Below are positions 47,215 through 58,129 of a DNA stretch of 64,000 nt, in pieces (within the stretch, counting starts at the first letter, position 1; each line of letters begins with the position of its first letter). The notes below the pieces were generated by a model that was given only the letters and a program-made list of their open reading frames with translations, was not told the DNA's origin and ran no database searches. Made by a program: the position numbers and the translations under genes. The stretch lies in the NCBI RefSeq assembly GCF_900302505.1, contig NZ_OMOJ01000004.1:248001-312000 (forward strand). Reading direction: 5' to 3'. This DNA comes from Pseudoprimorskyibacter insulae (GTDB taxonomy: Bacteria > Pseudomonadota > Alphaproteobacteria > Rhodobacterales > Rhodobacteraceae).

Positions 47215-48092
47215 TATTTGTTATCCCCAACCTCTATTGCCCGAATTCGCCAAAGCTCCTTCACCGCCCCATCGGTGATCCGAAGCGTTGGACGCTGAGG
47301 CAGACGCATGTCCACCGCGACCACATCCCGGTCCAGCATTTCCACAGCCCGATCCATCGCGATCACACGCTCTAGCGCGCGCACCGCCCCGGTTTCGGGC
47401 AGCATGATCCGTTGCGACCGGTCCAAGACCACATCCCAACGGCGTTCGCCGATCCGCTCCAGCCCGCGAAAGCGGTCCATCAGCGGGCCAAGCGACGAAA
47501 TCAACGTCATTGCCTCTTCGACATGCAGATCCGCCCCGGCGCCCGCCATGACCGGCAGGTGCGGGTAATCCAAACGCGAGCCGATCGGGCGAACCAACAC
47601 GCCTTCGCGGTCGATCAACTCCAATTCACTGCGGCCACGCCAGACAACGACCGGCACGCGTTCCACCACGTCGATTTGAAGAACCCCGCCTGAACGGATG
47701 CGCACCTGCGCCGACTGAACCGCGTCCAGACCGACGATGGTTTCGCGCATGCGGTCCAGATCCAGATCGAAGGACGAGACCGGGAAATCCAATGGCAGAA
47801 CTTCGCGGATGTCTTCGGCAACGCCATCGGTCGCGCCGTCCACAGCCATCAGCTTGACCATGAACTCTTCGCGCTGCACCACCGAGGACCGCAGGTCATA
47901 GACCATCAGGTTGAAATCATCGCGGCGGTCCTGATCGGCAAACCAAAGCGTCGCCCCGCCAAAGGTCACGGCAAAGGGCAAAGCCACCCGCAACGTCAGC
48001 CGGAACAGCGGCGTCAGCATCAGCCGCTCAAAGCGGTAAGCCCAACGCGAAGGGGCCGGATCGGCCTTTTTGGGCGCGCTTACCGGTTGCAT
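47214..48092 (-). CDS. ftsQ: Cell division protein FtsQ
   Basis: The 292-residue protein has a single N-terminal membrane helix (about residues 33-50) followed by a POTRA domain ([24 protein letters not shown], then a [25 protein letters not shown] stretch) and a beta domain in the periplasm. It links the divisome with FtsB/FtsL. The ATG at 48092 has GGAGG upstream and overlaps the end of ddl by 13 bases; an ATG at 48113 is less suited. Its stop overlaps ftsA. Confidence 0.93.
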   Translation of the reverse strand: MQPVSAPKKADPAPSRWAYRFERLMLTPLFRLTLRVALPFAVTFGGATLWFADQDRRDDFNLMVYDLRSSVVQREEFMVKLMAVDGATDGVAEDIREVLPLDFPVSSFDLDLDRMRETIVGLDAVQSAQVRIRSGGVLQIDVVERVPVVVWRGRSELELIDREGVLVRPIGSRLDYPHLPVMAGAGADLHVEEAMTLISSLGPLMDRFRGLERIGERRWDVVLDRSQRIMLPETGAVRALERVIAMDRAVEMLDRDVVAVDMRLPQRPTLRITDGAVKELWRIRAIEVGDNK

Positions 48093-48994
48093 GAGGCATC
48101 CTCCACCATCCAAGCGCAGAATTCCCCAAAGCTCAGGCCAATCAGCCCGGCATGCTCGGGGCTAAGTGAGGTTGGCGTCATCCCCGGCTGGGTGTTGGTT
48201 TCCAGCAAGATCAGCCCCTCAAGCCCCTTGGCCTCATCCCAGCGGAAATCGGTCCGGCTCACGCCCCGGCATCCCAACGCATTATGGGCGCGCAGGGCAT
48301 AATCCATGCAAGCGTCATAAATCGCCGGCGGAATGTCGGCGGGGCAAACATGGCGCGACCCGCCAGCCTTGTACTTGGCGTCGTAATCGTACCAGCCATC
48401 GGTCAGAATATCGGTCACACCCAAGGCGCGGTCGCCCATCACGGTGGTCGTCAATTCGCGGCCCGGTACAAACGCCTCGACCATCACGACATCCGGCATC
48501 GCATCGTCCAGACGCGGCGGCGTGTTTGCGCCCGCCTCAACCAGATACACCCCAACCGAAGACCCTTCGTTGTAAGGCTTAACCACGTAGGGCGGCATCA
48601 TCACATGGCTGGCCATCGCATCGGACTTGGAAACCAGAACGCTTTCCGCGACCGGCAGACCGGCGGCACGATAGGCGTCCTTGCTACGCTCTTTGTCCAT
48701 CGCCAAAGACGAAGCCAAGACGCCCGAATGGGTATAGGGAATCCGCATCCATTCCAGCATGCCCTGCACGCAGCCATCTTCGCCCCAACGGCCATGCAGC
48801 GCGTTGAAAACGACGTCGGGTTGGATTTCCGCCAATTGTGCCGAAAGCTCGGGGCCGGCATCGACCTCGATCACTTCGAATCCTTGATCCCGCAAAGCGG
48901 CAGCGCATTCACGACCAGAACTAAGCGACACTTCCCGCTCTGCCGAGAAGCCACCCTTTAACACTGCCACTTTCGGGTTTGTCCTGCTCGACAT
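48080..48994 (-). CDS. ddl: D-alanine--D-alanine ligase
   Basis: The 304-residue ATP-grasp ligase matches Ddl[20 protein letters not shown] at the N-terminus, [19 protein letters not shown] near 60-80, [16 protein letters not shown] near 140 and the C-terminal [20 protein letters not shown]. It makes D-Ala-D-Ala for the peptidoglycan stem peptide. The ATG at 48994 is preferred; a TTG two codons earlier is possible. It overlaps ftsQ by 13 bases. The gap to murB holds a small hairpin at 49016-49028. Confidence 0.96.
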   Translation of the reverse strand: MSSRTNPKVAVLKGGFSAEREVSLSSGRECAAALRDQGFEVIEVDAGPELSAQLAEIQPDVVFNALHGRWGEDGCVQGMLEWMRIPYTHSGVLASSLAMDKERSKDAYRAAGLPVAESVLVSKSDAMASHVMMPPYVVKPYNEGSSVGVYLVEAGANTPPRLDDAMPDVVMVEAFVPGRELTTTVMGDRALGVTDILTDGWYDYDAKYKAGGSRHVCPADIPPAIYDACMDYALRAHNALGCRGVSRTDFRWDEAKGLEGLILLETNTQPGMTPTSLSPEHAGLIGLSFGEFCAWMVEDASCNR

Positions 48995-49071
48995 ACCCAA
49001 ACCTGCCTTTATATCGGGGCTTTGCCCCAGTTATTATTGCGTCCTGTAATGTCCGCAGCGGTTGGCCCGCA

Positions 49072-50004
49072 TTAATCTTTAGACGCAGGTTCTCCGACCC
49101 GCATGATTTCCCAGTGTAGCTCTATTCCGCTGTGTTGGAAAACCCTTTTTCGTACTTCCTCGCCCAATCCTTCGAGATCATCTGCCGTTGCCTCTCCGGT
49201 GTTCACAAGGAAATTAGAGTGTTTTGGACTCATTTGAGCACCGCCGCGCGTGGCCCCGCGCATGCCCGCATCGTCGATCACTTTCCATGCTTTCAAATCA
49301 TGAACGTCATCGGATTTGCCGGTCGAGCTGAACCCTGCGGGGTTTCGAAAGGTGCTGCCTGCCGTGCGGTCTTTGGTCGGCTGGGTCTCGTCGCGCTTTT
49401 TCAACTGCGCGTCCATATGGGCATGAAGCGCATCGGGTGCGCCCTCGCCGCCTTGCAAAACGGTCTCAACCAGCACCCAACCTTCGGGCAGGCTGGACTG
49501 ACGATAGGCAAATTGCAGGTCATCGGCGGTCAGACTCACGGTCTTGCCGTCGCGGGTTATGGCCGTGGCCTCAACGAACACATCCGCCAGATACGACCCA
49601 TAACAGCCTGCATTCATGCGGATCGCGCCGCCGATGCTGCCGGGGATGGTGCGCAGAAAGGTCAGGTCGACGCCCGCATCCGCCGCCTTGCGTGCCACAT
49701 GCGCATCAAGCGCGGCCACGCCCACACGAACGCGCCCGCCCTCTTCTACCGTGATCTGATTGAACCCGCGCCCCATGCGGATCACCACGGCCCGCAGACC
49801 ACCGTCGCGCACGATCAGGTTAGACCCAACGCCCATCGGGAACACCGGCACCGCCGGATCAAGCGCCGCCAGAAACTGCGCCAGATCATCAACATCGGCG
49901 GGCTGAAAGAACCAATCGGCAGGCCCGCCCACGCGCAGCCACGTCAGATCAGACAGCATACGATTGGGCGTCAGCGTGCCGCGGACGGCGGGCATATCAG
50001 TCAT
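49072..50004 (-). CDS. murB: UDP-N-acetylenolpyruvoylglucosamine reductase
   Basis: The 310-residue flavoenzyme has the FAD-binding segment [16 protein letters not shown], then [22 protein letters not shown] and the C-terminal block [10 protein letters not shown] that contains the catalytic Ser, with a later Glu region. It reduces the enolpyruvyl group with NADPH to form UDP-MurNAc. The length is that of the shorter type II MurB. It lies 12 bases behind murC. Confidence 0.96.
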   Translation of the reverse strand: MTDMPAVRGTLTPNRMLSDLTWLRVGGPADWFFQPADVDDLAQFLAALDPAVPVFPMGVGSNLIVRDGGLRAVVIRMGRGFNQITVEEGGRVRVGVAALDAHVARKAADAGVDLTFLRTIPGSIGGAIRMNAGCYGSYLADVFVEATAITRDGKTVSLTADDLQFAYRQSSLPEGWVLVETVLQGGEGAPDALHAHMDAQLKKRDETQPTKDRTAGSTFRNPAGFSSTGKSDDVHDLKAWKVIDDAGMRGATRGGAQMSPKHSNFLVNTGEATADDLEGLGEEVRKRVFQHSGIELHWEIMRVGEPASKD

Positions 50005-50016
50005 GGCGTCCTCGAC

Positions 50017-51414
50017 TTAGGCGGATAGCTTTTCCGGCAGGCGGTTCGCCCAAGCCGAGATTGTCCCCGCCCCAAGGCAGACCACCATATCGCCGGGCTG
50101 GGTCTGTTCGCGCACCAAACGTTCCAGGTCTTCTTCGGTCAGCAAGGCACGCGCATGGCGGTGCCCGTGGCGGATCAGACCGGCGACCAGATCATCGCGG
50201 GTGGCGCCCGGAATTTCCGCTTCGCCTGCCGCGAAAACCTCAGCGATGGCGACCACGTCTGCCTCATTGAAACAGGTGCAGAAATCTTCGAACAGCGAAT
50301 GCAGGCGGGTGTAGCGGTGCGGCTGATGTACGGCGATCACGCGGCCTTCGCAGGCCTGACGCGCGGCTTTCAAAACGGCGGCGATTTCCACCGGATGGTG
50401 GCCGTAATCGTCGATGATCGTCACGCCGTTCACTTCACCAACCTTGGTAAAGCGGCGGTTCACGCCGCCGAACTTGGCCAGCGCTTCGCGGATTTCTTCG
50501 CGTTTCATGCCCAAATGACGGGCCACCGCCACGGCAGCCAGCGCGTTCGAGACGTTGTGATCGCCCGGCATCGGCAGGGTGCAGCCTTCGATCACCGCGT
50601 CTTCGGTTTGCAGCGCGATATCGAAATGGGCGACGCCCTTTTTGTAGGTCAGGTTGATCGCCCGCACATCGGCCTGCGCGTTAAAGCCATAGGTTTTCAC
50701 ACGGCGGTCGGTGATCCGGCCCACCAGCGCCTGCACCTCTGGGTGGTCGGTGCAGCAGACGGCCACGCCATAGAACGGGATGTTCGAGACGAAATCGTAA
50801 AACCCTTTGCGCAGATTTTCGATGCTGCCCCAGTGTTCCATATGTTCGGGGTCGATATTGGTGACCACGGCAATGGTCGCCGGAAGCCGGTTAAAGGTGC
50901 CGTCGGATTCATCGGCCTCCACCACCATCCATTCGCCCTGCCCCATCCGCGCGTTCGACCCGTAGGCGTGGATGATCCCGCCATTGACGACGGTCGGGTC
51001 AAAGCTGCCAGCTACCATCACCTCGGCCATCATCGTCGTGGTGGTGGTTTTGCCATGGGTGCCCGCAATCGCGATGTTCGACCGTAGGCGCATCAGTTCA
51101 GCCAGCATTTCGGCGCGGCGAACGATGGGCAAGCCGCGGCGACGCGCCTCGTCAAGTTCGGGGTTGCCCGGTTTGATCGCCGAGGAAATCACCACGACCT
51201 GCGCATCTTCCAGATTGTCCGCCGACTGGCCCTCGAAGATGCGTGCACCAAAGCCTTCAAGGCGTTCGGTGATCTTCGAGCTTTTCAGATCCGAGCCCTG
51301 CACCACATAGCCAAGGTTCAGCAGAACCTCGGCAATGCCGGACATCCCAATACCGCCAATACCGACAAAGTGGATGGGCCCGACATCGCCGGGCAGCTTG
51401 GTGGCTGCGTTCAT
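50017..51414 (-). CDS. murC: UDP-N-acetylmuramate--L-alanine ligase
   Basis: The 465-residue Mur ligase shows the N-terminal [20 protein letters not shown]-binding [15 protein letters not shown] near 120 and [10 protein letters not shown] near 345. It joins L-Ala to UDP-MurNAc in the cytoplasm. Its ATG overlaps the murG stop (ATGA), showing coupling. The length is normal. Confidence 0.97.
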   Translation of the reverse strand: MNAATKLPGDVGPIHFVGIGGIGMSGIAEVLLNLGYVVQGSDLKSSKITERLEGFGARIFEGQSADNLEDAQVVVISSAIKPGNPELDEARRRGLPIVRRAEMLAELMRLRSNIAIAGTHGKTTTTTMMAEVMVAGSFDPTVVNGGIIHAYGSNARMGQGEWMVVEADESDGTFNRLPATIAVVTNIDPEHMEHWGSIENLRKGFYDFVSNIPFYGVAVCCTDHPEVQALVGRITDRRVKTYGFNAQADVRAINLTYKKGVAHFDIALQTEDAVIEGCTLPMPGDHNVSNALAAVAVARHLGMKREEIREALAKFGGVNRRFTKVGEVNGVTIIDDYGHHPVEIAAVLKAARQACEGRVIAVHQPHRYTRLHSLFEDFCTCFNEADVVAIAEVFAAGEAEIPGATRDDLVAGLIRHGHRHARALLTEEDLERLVREQTQPGDMVVCLGAGTISAWANRLPEKLSA

Positions 51415-52520
51415 TTCTGTCCCTTCTCGGCCAGCGCAATCACCAGCGCGGCCAGTTCTTCTGCGGCGTCGGGCTTTGACGCCCCCAGTGCCGCGCTTGC
51501 CATTTTCTGCGACCCTTTGGGGTTGCGCAGTACCGTCTCAATCGCCTCGGTCAAGGCTTCAATTGTCAGTTTGCTTTCGGGAATGCGGATCGCCGCGCCC
51601 GCATCGACCAGACCTTGCGCGTTCGCCGTCTGGTGGTCGCCCGCCGCCGCCGCAAACGGGATCAGGATCGACGGGCGGCCAATCACACTAATATCCGCAA
51701 CCGATGACGCGCCCGACCGGGAAATCACCAATTGCGCCTCGCTCATGCGTTCTGGGACATCGGCAAAGAACGGCTGGACCTCGGCACGAATGCCGTTTTC
51801 GTCGTAGAACGTGGACACCCGTGCCTCATCCTCATCGCGGGCCTGATGGCTGACGCGCAGATGACCAAGCAGATCCATCGGCAGATTGGCAATCGCGGGC
51901 GGCACAATGTCCGACAGGATGCGCGCGCCTTGGCTGCCACCGATCACCAGTATCGACATCGGATAATCGCCCGGCACGATATAGCCCGCCCCGGCCCGCG
52001 CCTTGACCGCGCCGCGCACCGGATTGCCGGTATGCGTGGCTTCGACCCCATCGGGCAACGTGGTTGGCCATGTCCCGCAGGCCACCGAATCGACCCGCGT
52101 GGCGAAGACTTGGTTCACCCGGCCCAGAACGCCGTTCTGTTCGTGGATCATCCGCGGCAAGCGCAGCATCCAAGCCGCCCCAAGCGCAGGAATGCTGGGA
52201 TAGCCGCCAAAGCCGACAACGGCATCGGGTTTGTCCCGCAGCAAGCGCACCGCCATGCCCAGCGTGCCGCCCAGAATTTTGAACGGCACCGCCAGTTTCG
52301 ACGCGATACCACCACGGGCAAAGGTCGCGCTGGCGACCTGCTCGATCTCAACCGCGTCGGGGAAACCACCCGTGTAGCGTGCACCGCGCGCATCGGTCGA
52401 CAGCTTTACCCGCCAGCCTTTGGCCAGCATGTTTTCCGCCAGCGCCTGCGCCGGGAACATATGGCCGCCGGTTCCACCAGCCGCGATCACAAGCAAGGGT
52501 CGCGAATATCGTTCCGCCAT
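51411..52520 (-). CDS. murG: Undecaprenyl-PP-MurNAc-pentapeptide GlcNAc transferase
   Basis: The 369-residue glycosyltransferase has [21 protein letters not shown] (G-loop 1), a [17 protein letters not shown] stretch and, in the C-terminal domain, [16 protein letters not shown] and [11 protein letters not shown]. It makes lipid II from lipid I at the inner face of the membrane. It is 69 bases behind ftsW, and that gap contains a perfect hairpin. It overlaps murC by 4 bases. Confidence 0.97.
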   Translation of the reverse strand: MAERYSRPLLVIAAGGTGGHMFPAQALAENMLAKGWRVKLSTDARGARYTGGFPDAVEIEQVASATFARGGIASKLAVPFKILGGTLGMAVRLLRDKPDAVVGFGGYPSIPALGAAWMLRLPRMIHEQNGVLGRVNQVFATRVDSVACGTWPTTLPDGVEATHTGNPVRGAVKARAGAGYIVPGDYPMSILVIGGSQGARILSDIVPPAIANLPMDLLGHLRVSHQARDEDEARVSTFYDENGIRAEVQPFFADVPERMSEAQLVISRSGASSVADISVIGRPSILIPFAAAAGDHQTANAQGLVDAGAAIRIPESKLTIEALTEAIETVLRNPKGSQKMASAALGASKPDAAEELAALVIALAEKGQK

Positions 52521-52541
52521 GACATCCCCCGATCAGGCAAA

Positions 52542-52562
52542 GGCCGCCGGGATACGGCGGCC
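52542..52562 (-). terminator. Hairpin between ftsW and murG
   Basis: Eight-base perfect arms (52542-52549 and 52555-52562) with a 5-base loop lie in the 69-base gap. There is no T tract, so it is probably an RNA processing or attenuation hairpin. Confidence 0.4.
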
Positions 52563-52589
52563 AGTGTTGTACAGTCAGGTCGCAGCGGC

Positions 52590-53759
52590 CTAGAGCCTGC
52601 CGCGCCCTTTCAGAATGTCGCCTATTTCGCCTTGCGGACGGGTCCTTGTAAAGGCCAGCAGCATGCCAACCGCAATCCCAGTCGCAATAAGCGACGATCC
52701 GCCGTAGCTGACGAAGGGCAGTGTCATGCCCTTGGCCGGCAACAGACGCACCGCAACGCCCATGTTGATCATCGCCTGAACCCCGAACATGCAGGCAAGC
52801 CCGGTTCCGGCCAGACGAATAAAGGTATCACGTTCGCGCATCAGCCGCGTCAGCGACCGGACGACGATCGTTGCATATAGCCCGATGATGACAAGCACCA
52901 GCACCAGCCCGTATTCCTCGGCGGCAACGGCGATGATAAAATCGGTGTGCGCATCAGGCAGCGACCATTTCACCTGACCTTCGCCCACGCCAACGCCGAA
53001 GAAACCACCGCTTTGAATGGCGTTCGTGGCATAGCCGATCTGGGTGGTTGGATCGATTTCAGGGTTCAGGAACCCGTCAATCCGCCGCGCGAAGTGTTCG
53101 GAATTGCTATAGGCAAAAGTGCCGCCCAGCACGACCAGACCGGCAATCGCCACAAGGATCAGCATCGGCGCACCGGCAACGAAATACATCACGCCCCAGC
53201 CGAACAGGATCAGCGCAGACTGGCCAAAATCCGGCTGCATGGACAGCATCAGAACAATCGCAACGGTCAGCGCAAAGGACCAAAGCCGCCCCGGCGGGCC
53301 GTTCAAATCTTGCGCGGCGGCCATCATCCAGGCCGAGGCCACAACGAAGCCGGGCTTAAGGAATTCCGACGGCTGAATCGATCCGAACCCAAGGCTATAC
53401 CAGCGCGTTGCGCCCTTGCCAAAGTCCGTGCCGAAGAACGGCAACATGGCCAGCGCGACAAAGGCCGCAACAAAGCCCAGAACGGCAAACCGGCGCACGG
53501 TTTTGGGGTCCATCATCGACACGATGAACATGCTGATGATCGCCATGCCGCCAAAAAACGCCTGTTTTTTAACGTAGTAAAAGGCCGCATGGCCATTCCG
53601 TTCGGCCAGCGGCGGCGAGGCCGCAAGACCAAGCAAAATACCAACGCCAAACAGCATCAGAATGCAGGACAAGGTCCACTTGTCCACTGTGCGCCACCAT
53701 TTCGGCAGCACCGGCTCTCCCGCGTGGACGGGGGCCGATCCATAGACCATCTCTGTCAT
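52590..53759 (-). CDS. ftsW: Lipid II polymerase/division protein FtsW
   Basis: The 389-residue SEDS-family membrane protein has about ten helices. Family marks include KQAFFGGMAIISMF, TRWYSLGFGSIQPSEFLKPG and, near the end, the PAKGMTLPFVSYGGSSLIA block. It polymerises glycan strands at the septum together with FtsI, which is not in the window. The start at 53759 (MTEMVYGSAPVHAG) is used because the longer reading runs across the divergent flavoprotein gene. Confidence 0.96.
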   Translation of the reverse strand: MTEMVYGSAPVHAGEPVLPKWWRTVDKWTLSCILMLFGVGILLGLAASPPLAERNGHAAFYYVKKQAFFGGMAIISMFIVSMMDPKTVRRFAVLGFVAAFVALAMLPFFGTDFGKGATRWYSLGFGSIQPSEFLKPGFVVASAWMMAAAQDLNGPPGRLWSFALTVAIVLMLSMQPDFGQSALILFGWGVMYFVAGAPMLILVAIAGLVVLGGTFAYSNSEHFARRIDGFLNPEIDPTTQIGYATNAIQSGGFFGVGVGEGQVKWSLPDAHTDFIIAVAAEEYGLVLVLVIIGLYATIVVRSLTRLMRERDTFIRLAGTGLACMFGVQAMINMGVAVRLLPAKGMTLPFVSYGGSSLIATGIAVGMLLAFTRTRPQGEIGDILKGRGRL

Positions 53760-53924
53760 GAAGCGCCTGCCTTTTGCCTCTGAACTGCCCGGTTGTCCGG
53801 GTCTGTCCGAACAGGATATCGCAAAACGAATCGCCTTGCCAGAAAAGATTGCGCGCGTCCGAATCGCGGCGATTGCCCGCCGATATGGCTTGCGTCGCGG
53901 CGTGTTCCGTGGTCCTTCGCGGCT

Positions 53925-55103
53925 ATGAACGTCCAGACCCTGATCCTTGGCGCCGGTGCTGCCGGTATGATGGCCGCCGCCCATGCGGGCGCGGATGTTT
54001 TGGTGATCGACCATGCCAAGGCGCCGGGCGAAAAGATCCGCATCTCCGGCGGCGGGCGCTGCAATTTCACCAATATGTATTGCGAACCATCGCGGTTTTT
54101 GGGCGGCAACCCGCATTTCCACAAATCCGCGCTCAAGCGGTATACGCAGTGGGATTTCGTCGATCTGATCGCCAAGCACGGCATCGCCTATCACGAAAAG
54201 ACGCTTGGGCAGTTGTTCTGCGACGATAGCGCCCGGCAGATCGTCGATATGCTGCGGACCGAGATGGAGCGCGCGGGCGCGCGGCTTTGGCTGGAAACCG
54301 CGTTGGTGGATCTGTCGCATGACGGCAGCCGGTTCCGCGCGACGCTGGACCGCAACGGCCAGCGGACCGAGGTGCGCGCAAAAAATCTGATCGTGGCGAC
54401 GGGCGGCAAATCCATCCCGAAGATGGGCGCGACCGGCCTTGCCTATGACATTGCACAACAATTCGGCCATAGCGTGACCGAAACCCGCCCCGGACTGGTG
54501 CCCTTCACCTTCCCCGATGGGCGGTTCAAACCCTTGGCCGGGGTCGCCTGCCCGGTTCGGGCCACCAGCAACGGCACCAGCTTTGACGAAGCCCTGCTAT
54601 TCACCCATCGCGGCCTGTCAGGACCATCGGTGCTGCAAGTGTCCAGCTATTGGCGCGAAGGTCAGACGGTCAGCTTTGACTTGTTGCCCGGCACCGACCT
54701 AGAGGCGCATCTGCGCGGCCTGCGCACCCAGCAAGGCAAGCGCAGCCTGACGACCGAACTGGCCAACCTGCTGCCCGCGCGGCTGGTGGAGCATCTGGCG
54801 CCGCAGATCGACTTTAACGGCAATCTGGGGGATCTGTCGGACAAACGCATTGCCGCGCTGGCCGAGGCGCTGCGCGATTGGCAGGTCTTGCCACAAGGCA
54901 CCGAAGGCTACCGCACCGCCGAAGTCACGCTCGGCGGGGTGGCGACGGATGCGGTGTCCTCGAAAACCATGATGTCCGCGCATCAGCCCGGCCTGTACTT
55001 TATCGGCGAGGCGCTCGACGTCACCGGCTGGCTGGGCGGCTACAACTTCCAATGGGCTTGGTCCAGCGCGGTCGCCGCAGGCCGCGCGATCGGGCAGGCT
55101 TAA
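53925..55103 (+). CDS. HI0933/BaiN-type NAD(P)/FAD-dependent oxidoreductase
   Basis: The 392-residue flavoprotein has an N-terminal dinucleotide fold [17 protein letters not shown], the family marker [12 protein letters not shown] near 40, [15 protein letters not shown] near 146 and a C-terminal [22 protein letters not shown]. This is the YhiN/BaiN/RdsA family; its physiological substrate is not established here. The ATG at 53925 gives the normal start. It is the only plus-strand gene in the long division cluster, between murD and ftsW and convergent with murD. Confidence 0.88.
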   Translation: MNVQTLILGAGAAGMMAAAHAGADVLVIDHAKAPGEKIRISGGGRCNFTNMYCEPSRFLGGNPHFHKSALKRYTQWDFVDLIAKHGIAYHEKTLGQLFCDDSARQIVDMLRTEMERAGARLWLETALVDLSHDGSRFRATLDRNGQRTEVRAKNLIVATGGKSIPKMGATGLAYDIAQQFGHSVTETRPGLVPFTFPDGRFKPLAGVACPVRATSNGTSFDEALLFTHRGLSGPSVLQVSSYWREGQTVSFDLLPGTDLEAHLRGLRTQQGKRSLTTELANLLPARLVEHLAPQIDFNGNLGDLSDKRIAALAEALRDWQVLPQGTEGYRTAEVTLGGVATDAVSSKTMMSAHQPGLYFIGEALDVTGWLGGYNFQWAWSSAVAAGRAIGQA

Positions 55104-56500
55104 CCCAGTTTCGCGCGAACGGCGGCGGCAAAAGCCTCGCCGCGTTTTTCGAAATTGTCGTATTGGTCAAAGCTGGCAGCCGCGGGGGCCAGAAGCACCA
55201 CATCGCCCGGCTGTGCCTCTTCGATCGCCTTGGCCACAGCCACATCCATATGGGTGCAAATCTCGGCCTCGACTCCCTGAAGTTGCAGGGCAAAACCTGC
55301 CGCTTCGCGCCCGATCACATAGGCCTTGGCGACATTGGCCAGCCCTTCGGACAGGCCATCAAGACCACCCTCTTTCTGCAAGCCGCCACAGACCCAGCGG
55401 ATATTCTTGAATGCCAGCAACGCCTTGGCGGCGCTGTCGACATTGGTGGCCTTGCTGTCATTGACGAAGGTCACGCCGTTGGCTTCGGCAATCAACTGGC
55501 TGCGATGCGGCAGGCCTTCGAAGCTGGCAAAAGCCGCCTCAATCACGCGGGGCGCAAGGCCAAGGCAGCGGCAGGCGGCATAGGCCGCGCAGGCGTTTTG
55601 GTGGTTGTGCGCGCCCGGCAACCCGCGAATGTCGCGCAGATCAATTGACCCGACCTGACGCCCCTTGCGCCATTCGCTCAGAAATCCTTTGCGGGCGAAC
55701 ACCATCCACCCCGGCCCCGTCAGCTTTTGCCCGGACGATACGCGGATTACCCGGTCATCGCTGGGAACGTCGACCAGCTGGTTGACCATGAACTGGCCTT
55801 CGTCTTCGTCCACGCCGATGATCGCCCGGTCCGGCCCGCCTTCGGCAAACAGCCGTCGCTTGGCCGCGAAATAGCCCCCCGGCCCGCCGTGACGGTCCAG
55901 ATGGTCGGGCGACAGGTTGGTGAAGACTGCGATATCCGGCGTCAGCGACCGCGCCAGATCGGTTTGATAGGACGACAGTTCCAGCACCACGACGCCGCCA
56001 TCCTCGGGCGGGTCAATATCCAGCACGCCGCGCCCGATGTTCCCCGCCAATTGCGAGGCCCGGTTGGCATGGGTCAGGATGTGATGGATCAGCGCCGAAG
56101 TCGTGGATTTGCCGTTTGATCCGGTCACCGCGACGACGCGCGGAATGGTGTCAAACTCTTCCCATCCGGCATGCGACAGCGCCCGGAAGAACAGGCCAAT
56201 ATCGTTGTCCACCGGCACGCCTGCGCCCCAAGCGGCGCGGATCACAGGGTTCGGGGTTGGGTATAGGTGCGGAATGCCGGGGCTGACCACCAGCCACGAC
56301 AGGCCGTCCATCACCTGCCCGCGTGCCAGTTCGGCGATCTCAAACCCTTCGGCCTCGGCCTTGGCGCGGGCGTCGGGGTTGTCATCCCAGCACACCGGCA
56401 CCGCGCCGCCCTCCTTCAAGGCCCGCGCCGCTGACAGGCCCGACCGGCCAAGCCCCAGAACGCCCACGCGCTTGTCTTCGAAACCATGTACCGGGATCAT
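55100..56500 (-). CDS. murD: UDP-N-acetylmuramoyl-L-alanine--D-glutamate ligase
   Basis: The 466-residue Mur ligase has [17 protein letters not shown] at 12-28, [29 protein letters not shown] near 122 and [17 protein letters not shown] near 335. It adds D-Glu to UDP-MurNAc-L-Ala. It is the first gene of the cluster as present here; upstream on the same strand there is an 86-base gap and then the Anbu protease gene instead of mraY. Its stop overlaps the end of the convergent flavoprotein gene by 4 bases. Confidence 0.97.
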   Translation of the reverse strand: MIPVHGFEDKRVGVLGLGRSGLSAARALKEGGAVPVCWDDNPDARAKAEAEGFEIAELARGQVMDGLSWLVVSPGIPHLYPTPNPVIRAAWGAGVPVDNDIGLFFRALSHAGWEEFDTIPRVVAVTGSNGKSTTSALIHHILTHANRASQLAGNIGRGVLDIDPPEDGGVVVLELSSYQTDLARSLTPDIAVFTNLSPDHLDRHGGPGGYFAAKRRLFAEGGPDRAIIGVDEDEGQFMVNQLVDVPSDDRVIRVSSGQKLTGPGWMVFARKGFLSEWRKGRQVGSIDLRDIRGLPGAHNHQNACAAYAACRCLGLAPRVIEAAFASFEGLPHRSQLIAEANGVTFVNDSKATNVDSAAKALLAFKNIRWVCGGLQKEGGLDGLSEGLANVAKAYVIGREAAGFALQLQGVEAEICTHMDVAVAKAIEEAQPGDVVLLAPAAASFDQYDNFEKRGEAFAAAVRAKLG

Positions 56501-56586
56501 TCTGCCGCTCCGTTCCTGTGGGCCTTGCTGTGGCTCAGGGCTAGCGCAAAGCGCGGCGCGATGCCAGATGGCCCGCGCCCAGCGCC

Positions 56587-57318
56587 TTAGAATTCAAAGG
56601 TCGGTTGTTGATCCAAGGCCGATTTCAGCGCTTCGCCCCAGCCTTGGGAAATGGCCAGAAAATAGGGATCATCCGCAGAAATCCGGCCCGTTTTGCCCTG
56701 TTCCAGACTGTCGGTTTCATAGAAATGAAAGTCCAGCGGCAGCCCAACGGTCAGGTTCGCCTTGATGGTGGAATCAAAGCTGACCAGCAACAGGCGCATC
56801 GCCTCTTCGAAGCTCAGGCCCGGCTCATAGGCGCGGACAAGGATCGGGCGACCGTACATCATCTCGCCAATTTGGAAGAAAGGCGTGTCTGCCCCGGCCT
56901 CGATGAAGTTGCCTTCGGGATAGATCAGGAACAGACGCGGCGGCCCGCCCGCGATTTGCCCGCCAAGGATCAAGGTCGCGTTGAACGCCGAATCGGCACG
57001 CTGGCCGACTTGGGCATGATTGGCGATCACATCTTTCAGCGTTTTGGCGATCAGGCGCGCGGCCTGAAACATCGACGGCACCGCCAGAATAGACGGATCG
57101 CGTTCGTCATGCGCCTTGGTGCGTTCGTCCAAAATGCTGACGACGGCCTGCGTCGTTGCCAGATTTCCCGCGGACATCAATGTGATGACGCCCTGCCCCG
57201 GCTGTTCCCAGATCTTCATCTTCTGGAAGGTCGAGATATTATCCAGCCCGGCATTGGTTCGGGTGTCCGACATGAACACCAGCCCCTTTTCGAGCATCAT
57301 TCCAACGCAATACGTCAT
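56587..57318 (-). CDS. Anbu proteasome-type protease
   Basis: The 243-residue protein is an Anbu-type (ancestral beta subunit) N-terminal nucleophile hydrolase. The start [10 protein letters not shown] puts a threonine at position 2, which becomes the nucleophile once Met is removed; D18 (FMSDTR) and K33 (FQKMKIW) supply the rest of the HslV/proteasome-like active site. It is known to form open ring-like assemblies. Its partners upstream, all overlapping or within a few bases, are a transglutaminase-like protein, an alpha-E protein and a circularly permuted ATP-grasp. It is the last gene of this operon. Confidence 0.9.
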   Translation of the reverse strand: MTYCVGMMLEKGLVFMSDTRTNAGLDNISTFQKMKIWEQPGQGVITLMSAGNLATTQAVVSILDERTKAHDERDPSILAVPSMFQAARLIAKTLKDVIANHAQVGQRADSAFNATLILGGQIAGGPPRLFLIYPEGNFIEAGADTPFFQIGEMMYGRPILVRAYEPGLSFEEAMRLLLVSFDSTIKANLTVGLPLDFHFYETDSLEQGKTGRISADDPYFLAISQGWGEALKSALDQQPTFEF

Positions 57319-57327
57319 GGCAGGCCT

Positions 57328-58125
57328 TTATTGCTGCACCACTTCGATTTCGACAGCCAAAGCCTCGCCCTCGCCGCCAATCCGCATGCCAGTTACAGGG
57401 GCCGCTTGGGAATAGTCCAGACCTGTCGCGACGCGAACATATCGGGCATCCGGCGAAATTGCGTTCGACACGTCGAACCCGACCCAGCCAAGCCCGTCGA
57501 CATAGGCTTCGGCCCAGGCGTGCATGGCTTCTTGCGTGGTTTGGGTGTCCAGCATCAGATAGCCCGACACGTAGCGCGCGGGCAGGCCCATGTCGCGGGC
57601 ACAGGCCAAAAACAAATGGGTGTGATCCTGACAAACGCCATTGCCATCTTCGAGGATCTGTTCGACATTGCGATCCACCGCCTTGACCGATTTGTCGTAG
57701 CCGACCGCCTGCAAGACAAGCGCTGACAGGTTGTGCATCCGCTCCAGCTCGGTCGCGCCTTCGACCTGACGCGCCAAGGCTTTGACCCCCTGCCCGATTT
57801 TGGTCAGATCCGTGGATTGACGGTAGAGCCACAGAGGCGCCGGGCCGCGATGCCGCCCCACCACGCCATAGGAATCCGCGATCTGCACTTCGCCGGCACT
57901 GGTCAGAACCAGTTCGGTCGTGCCCTTTTCAAAGCTGACCAATTCCACATGATTGTTGTGGTAATCGGTAAAGCTCAGTTGCGACTGGCCCCCCTGAATG
58001 GTGGTCGTCCAGCCGTGGATGGTTTGTTGATCGGTCTCTTTGGGCGTTTTGCGCACCTGTTGCAGACCGAAATTGACCTCGGACGGAAATATATAGCGGG
58101 TCGTGTGTGAAACCTTCAGGCGCAT
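57328..58125 (-). CDS. Transglutaminase-like cysteine protease of the Anbu operon
   Basis: The 265-residue protein has the bacterial transglutaminase N-terminal domain (MRLKVSHTTRYIF) and a papain-like core with the triad C165 (GVCQDHTHLF), H202 (MHAWAEAY) and D218 (WVGFDVSN). Such proteins mostly act as peptidases, or could join peptides by the reverse reaction. The ATG at 58125 lies 4 bases after the alpha-E stop codon; an upstream in-frame start at 58152 would overlap it. It is followed after 9 bases by the Anbu protease gene. Confidence 0.9.
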   Translation of the reverse strand: MRLKVSHTTRYIFPSEVNFGLQQVRKTPKETDQQTIHGWTTTIQGGQSQLSFTDYHNNHVELVSFEKGTTELVLTSAGEVQIADSYGVVGRHRGPAPLWLYRQSTDLTKIGQGVKALARQVEGATELERMHNLSALVLQAVGYDKSVKAVDRNVEQILEDGNGVCQDHTHLFLACARDMGLPARYVSGYLMLDTQTTQEAMHAWAEAYVDGLGWVGFDVSNAISPDARYVRVATGLDYSQAAPVTGMRIGGEGEALAVEIEVVQQ

Positions 58126-58129
58126 CGGC

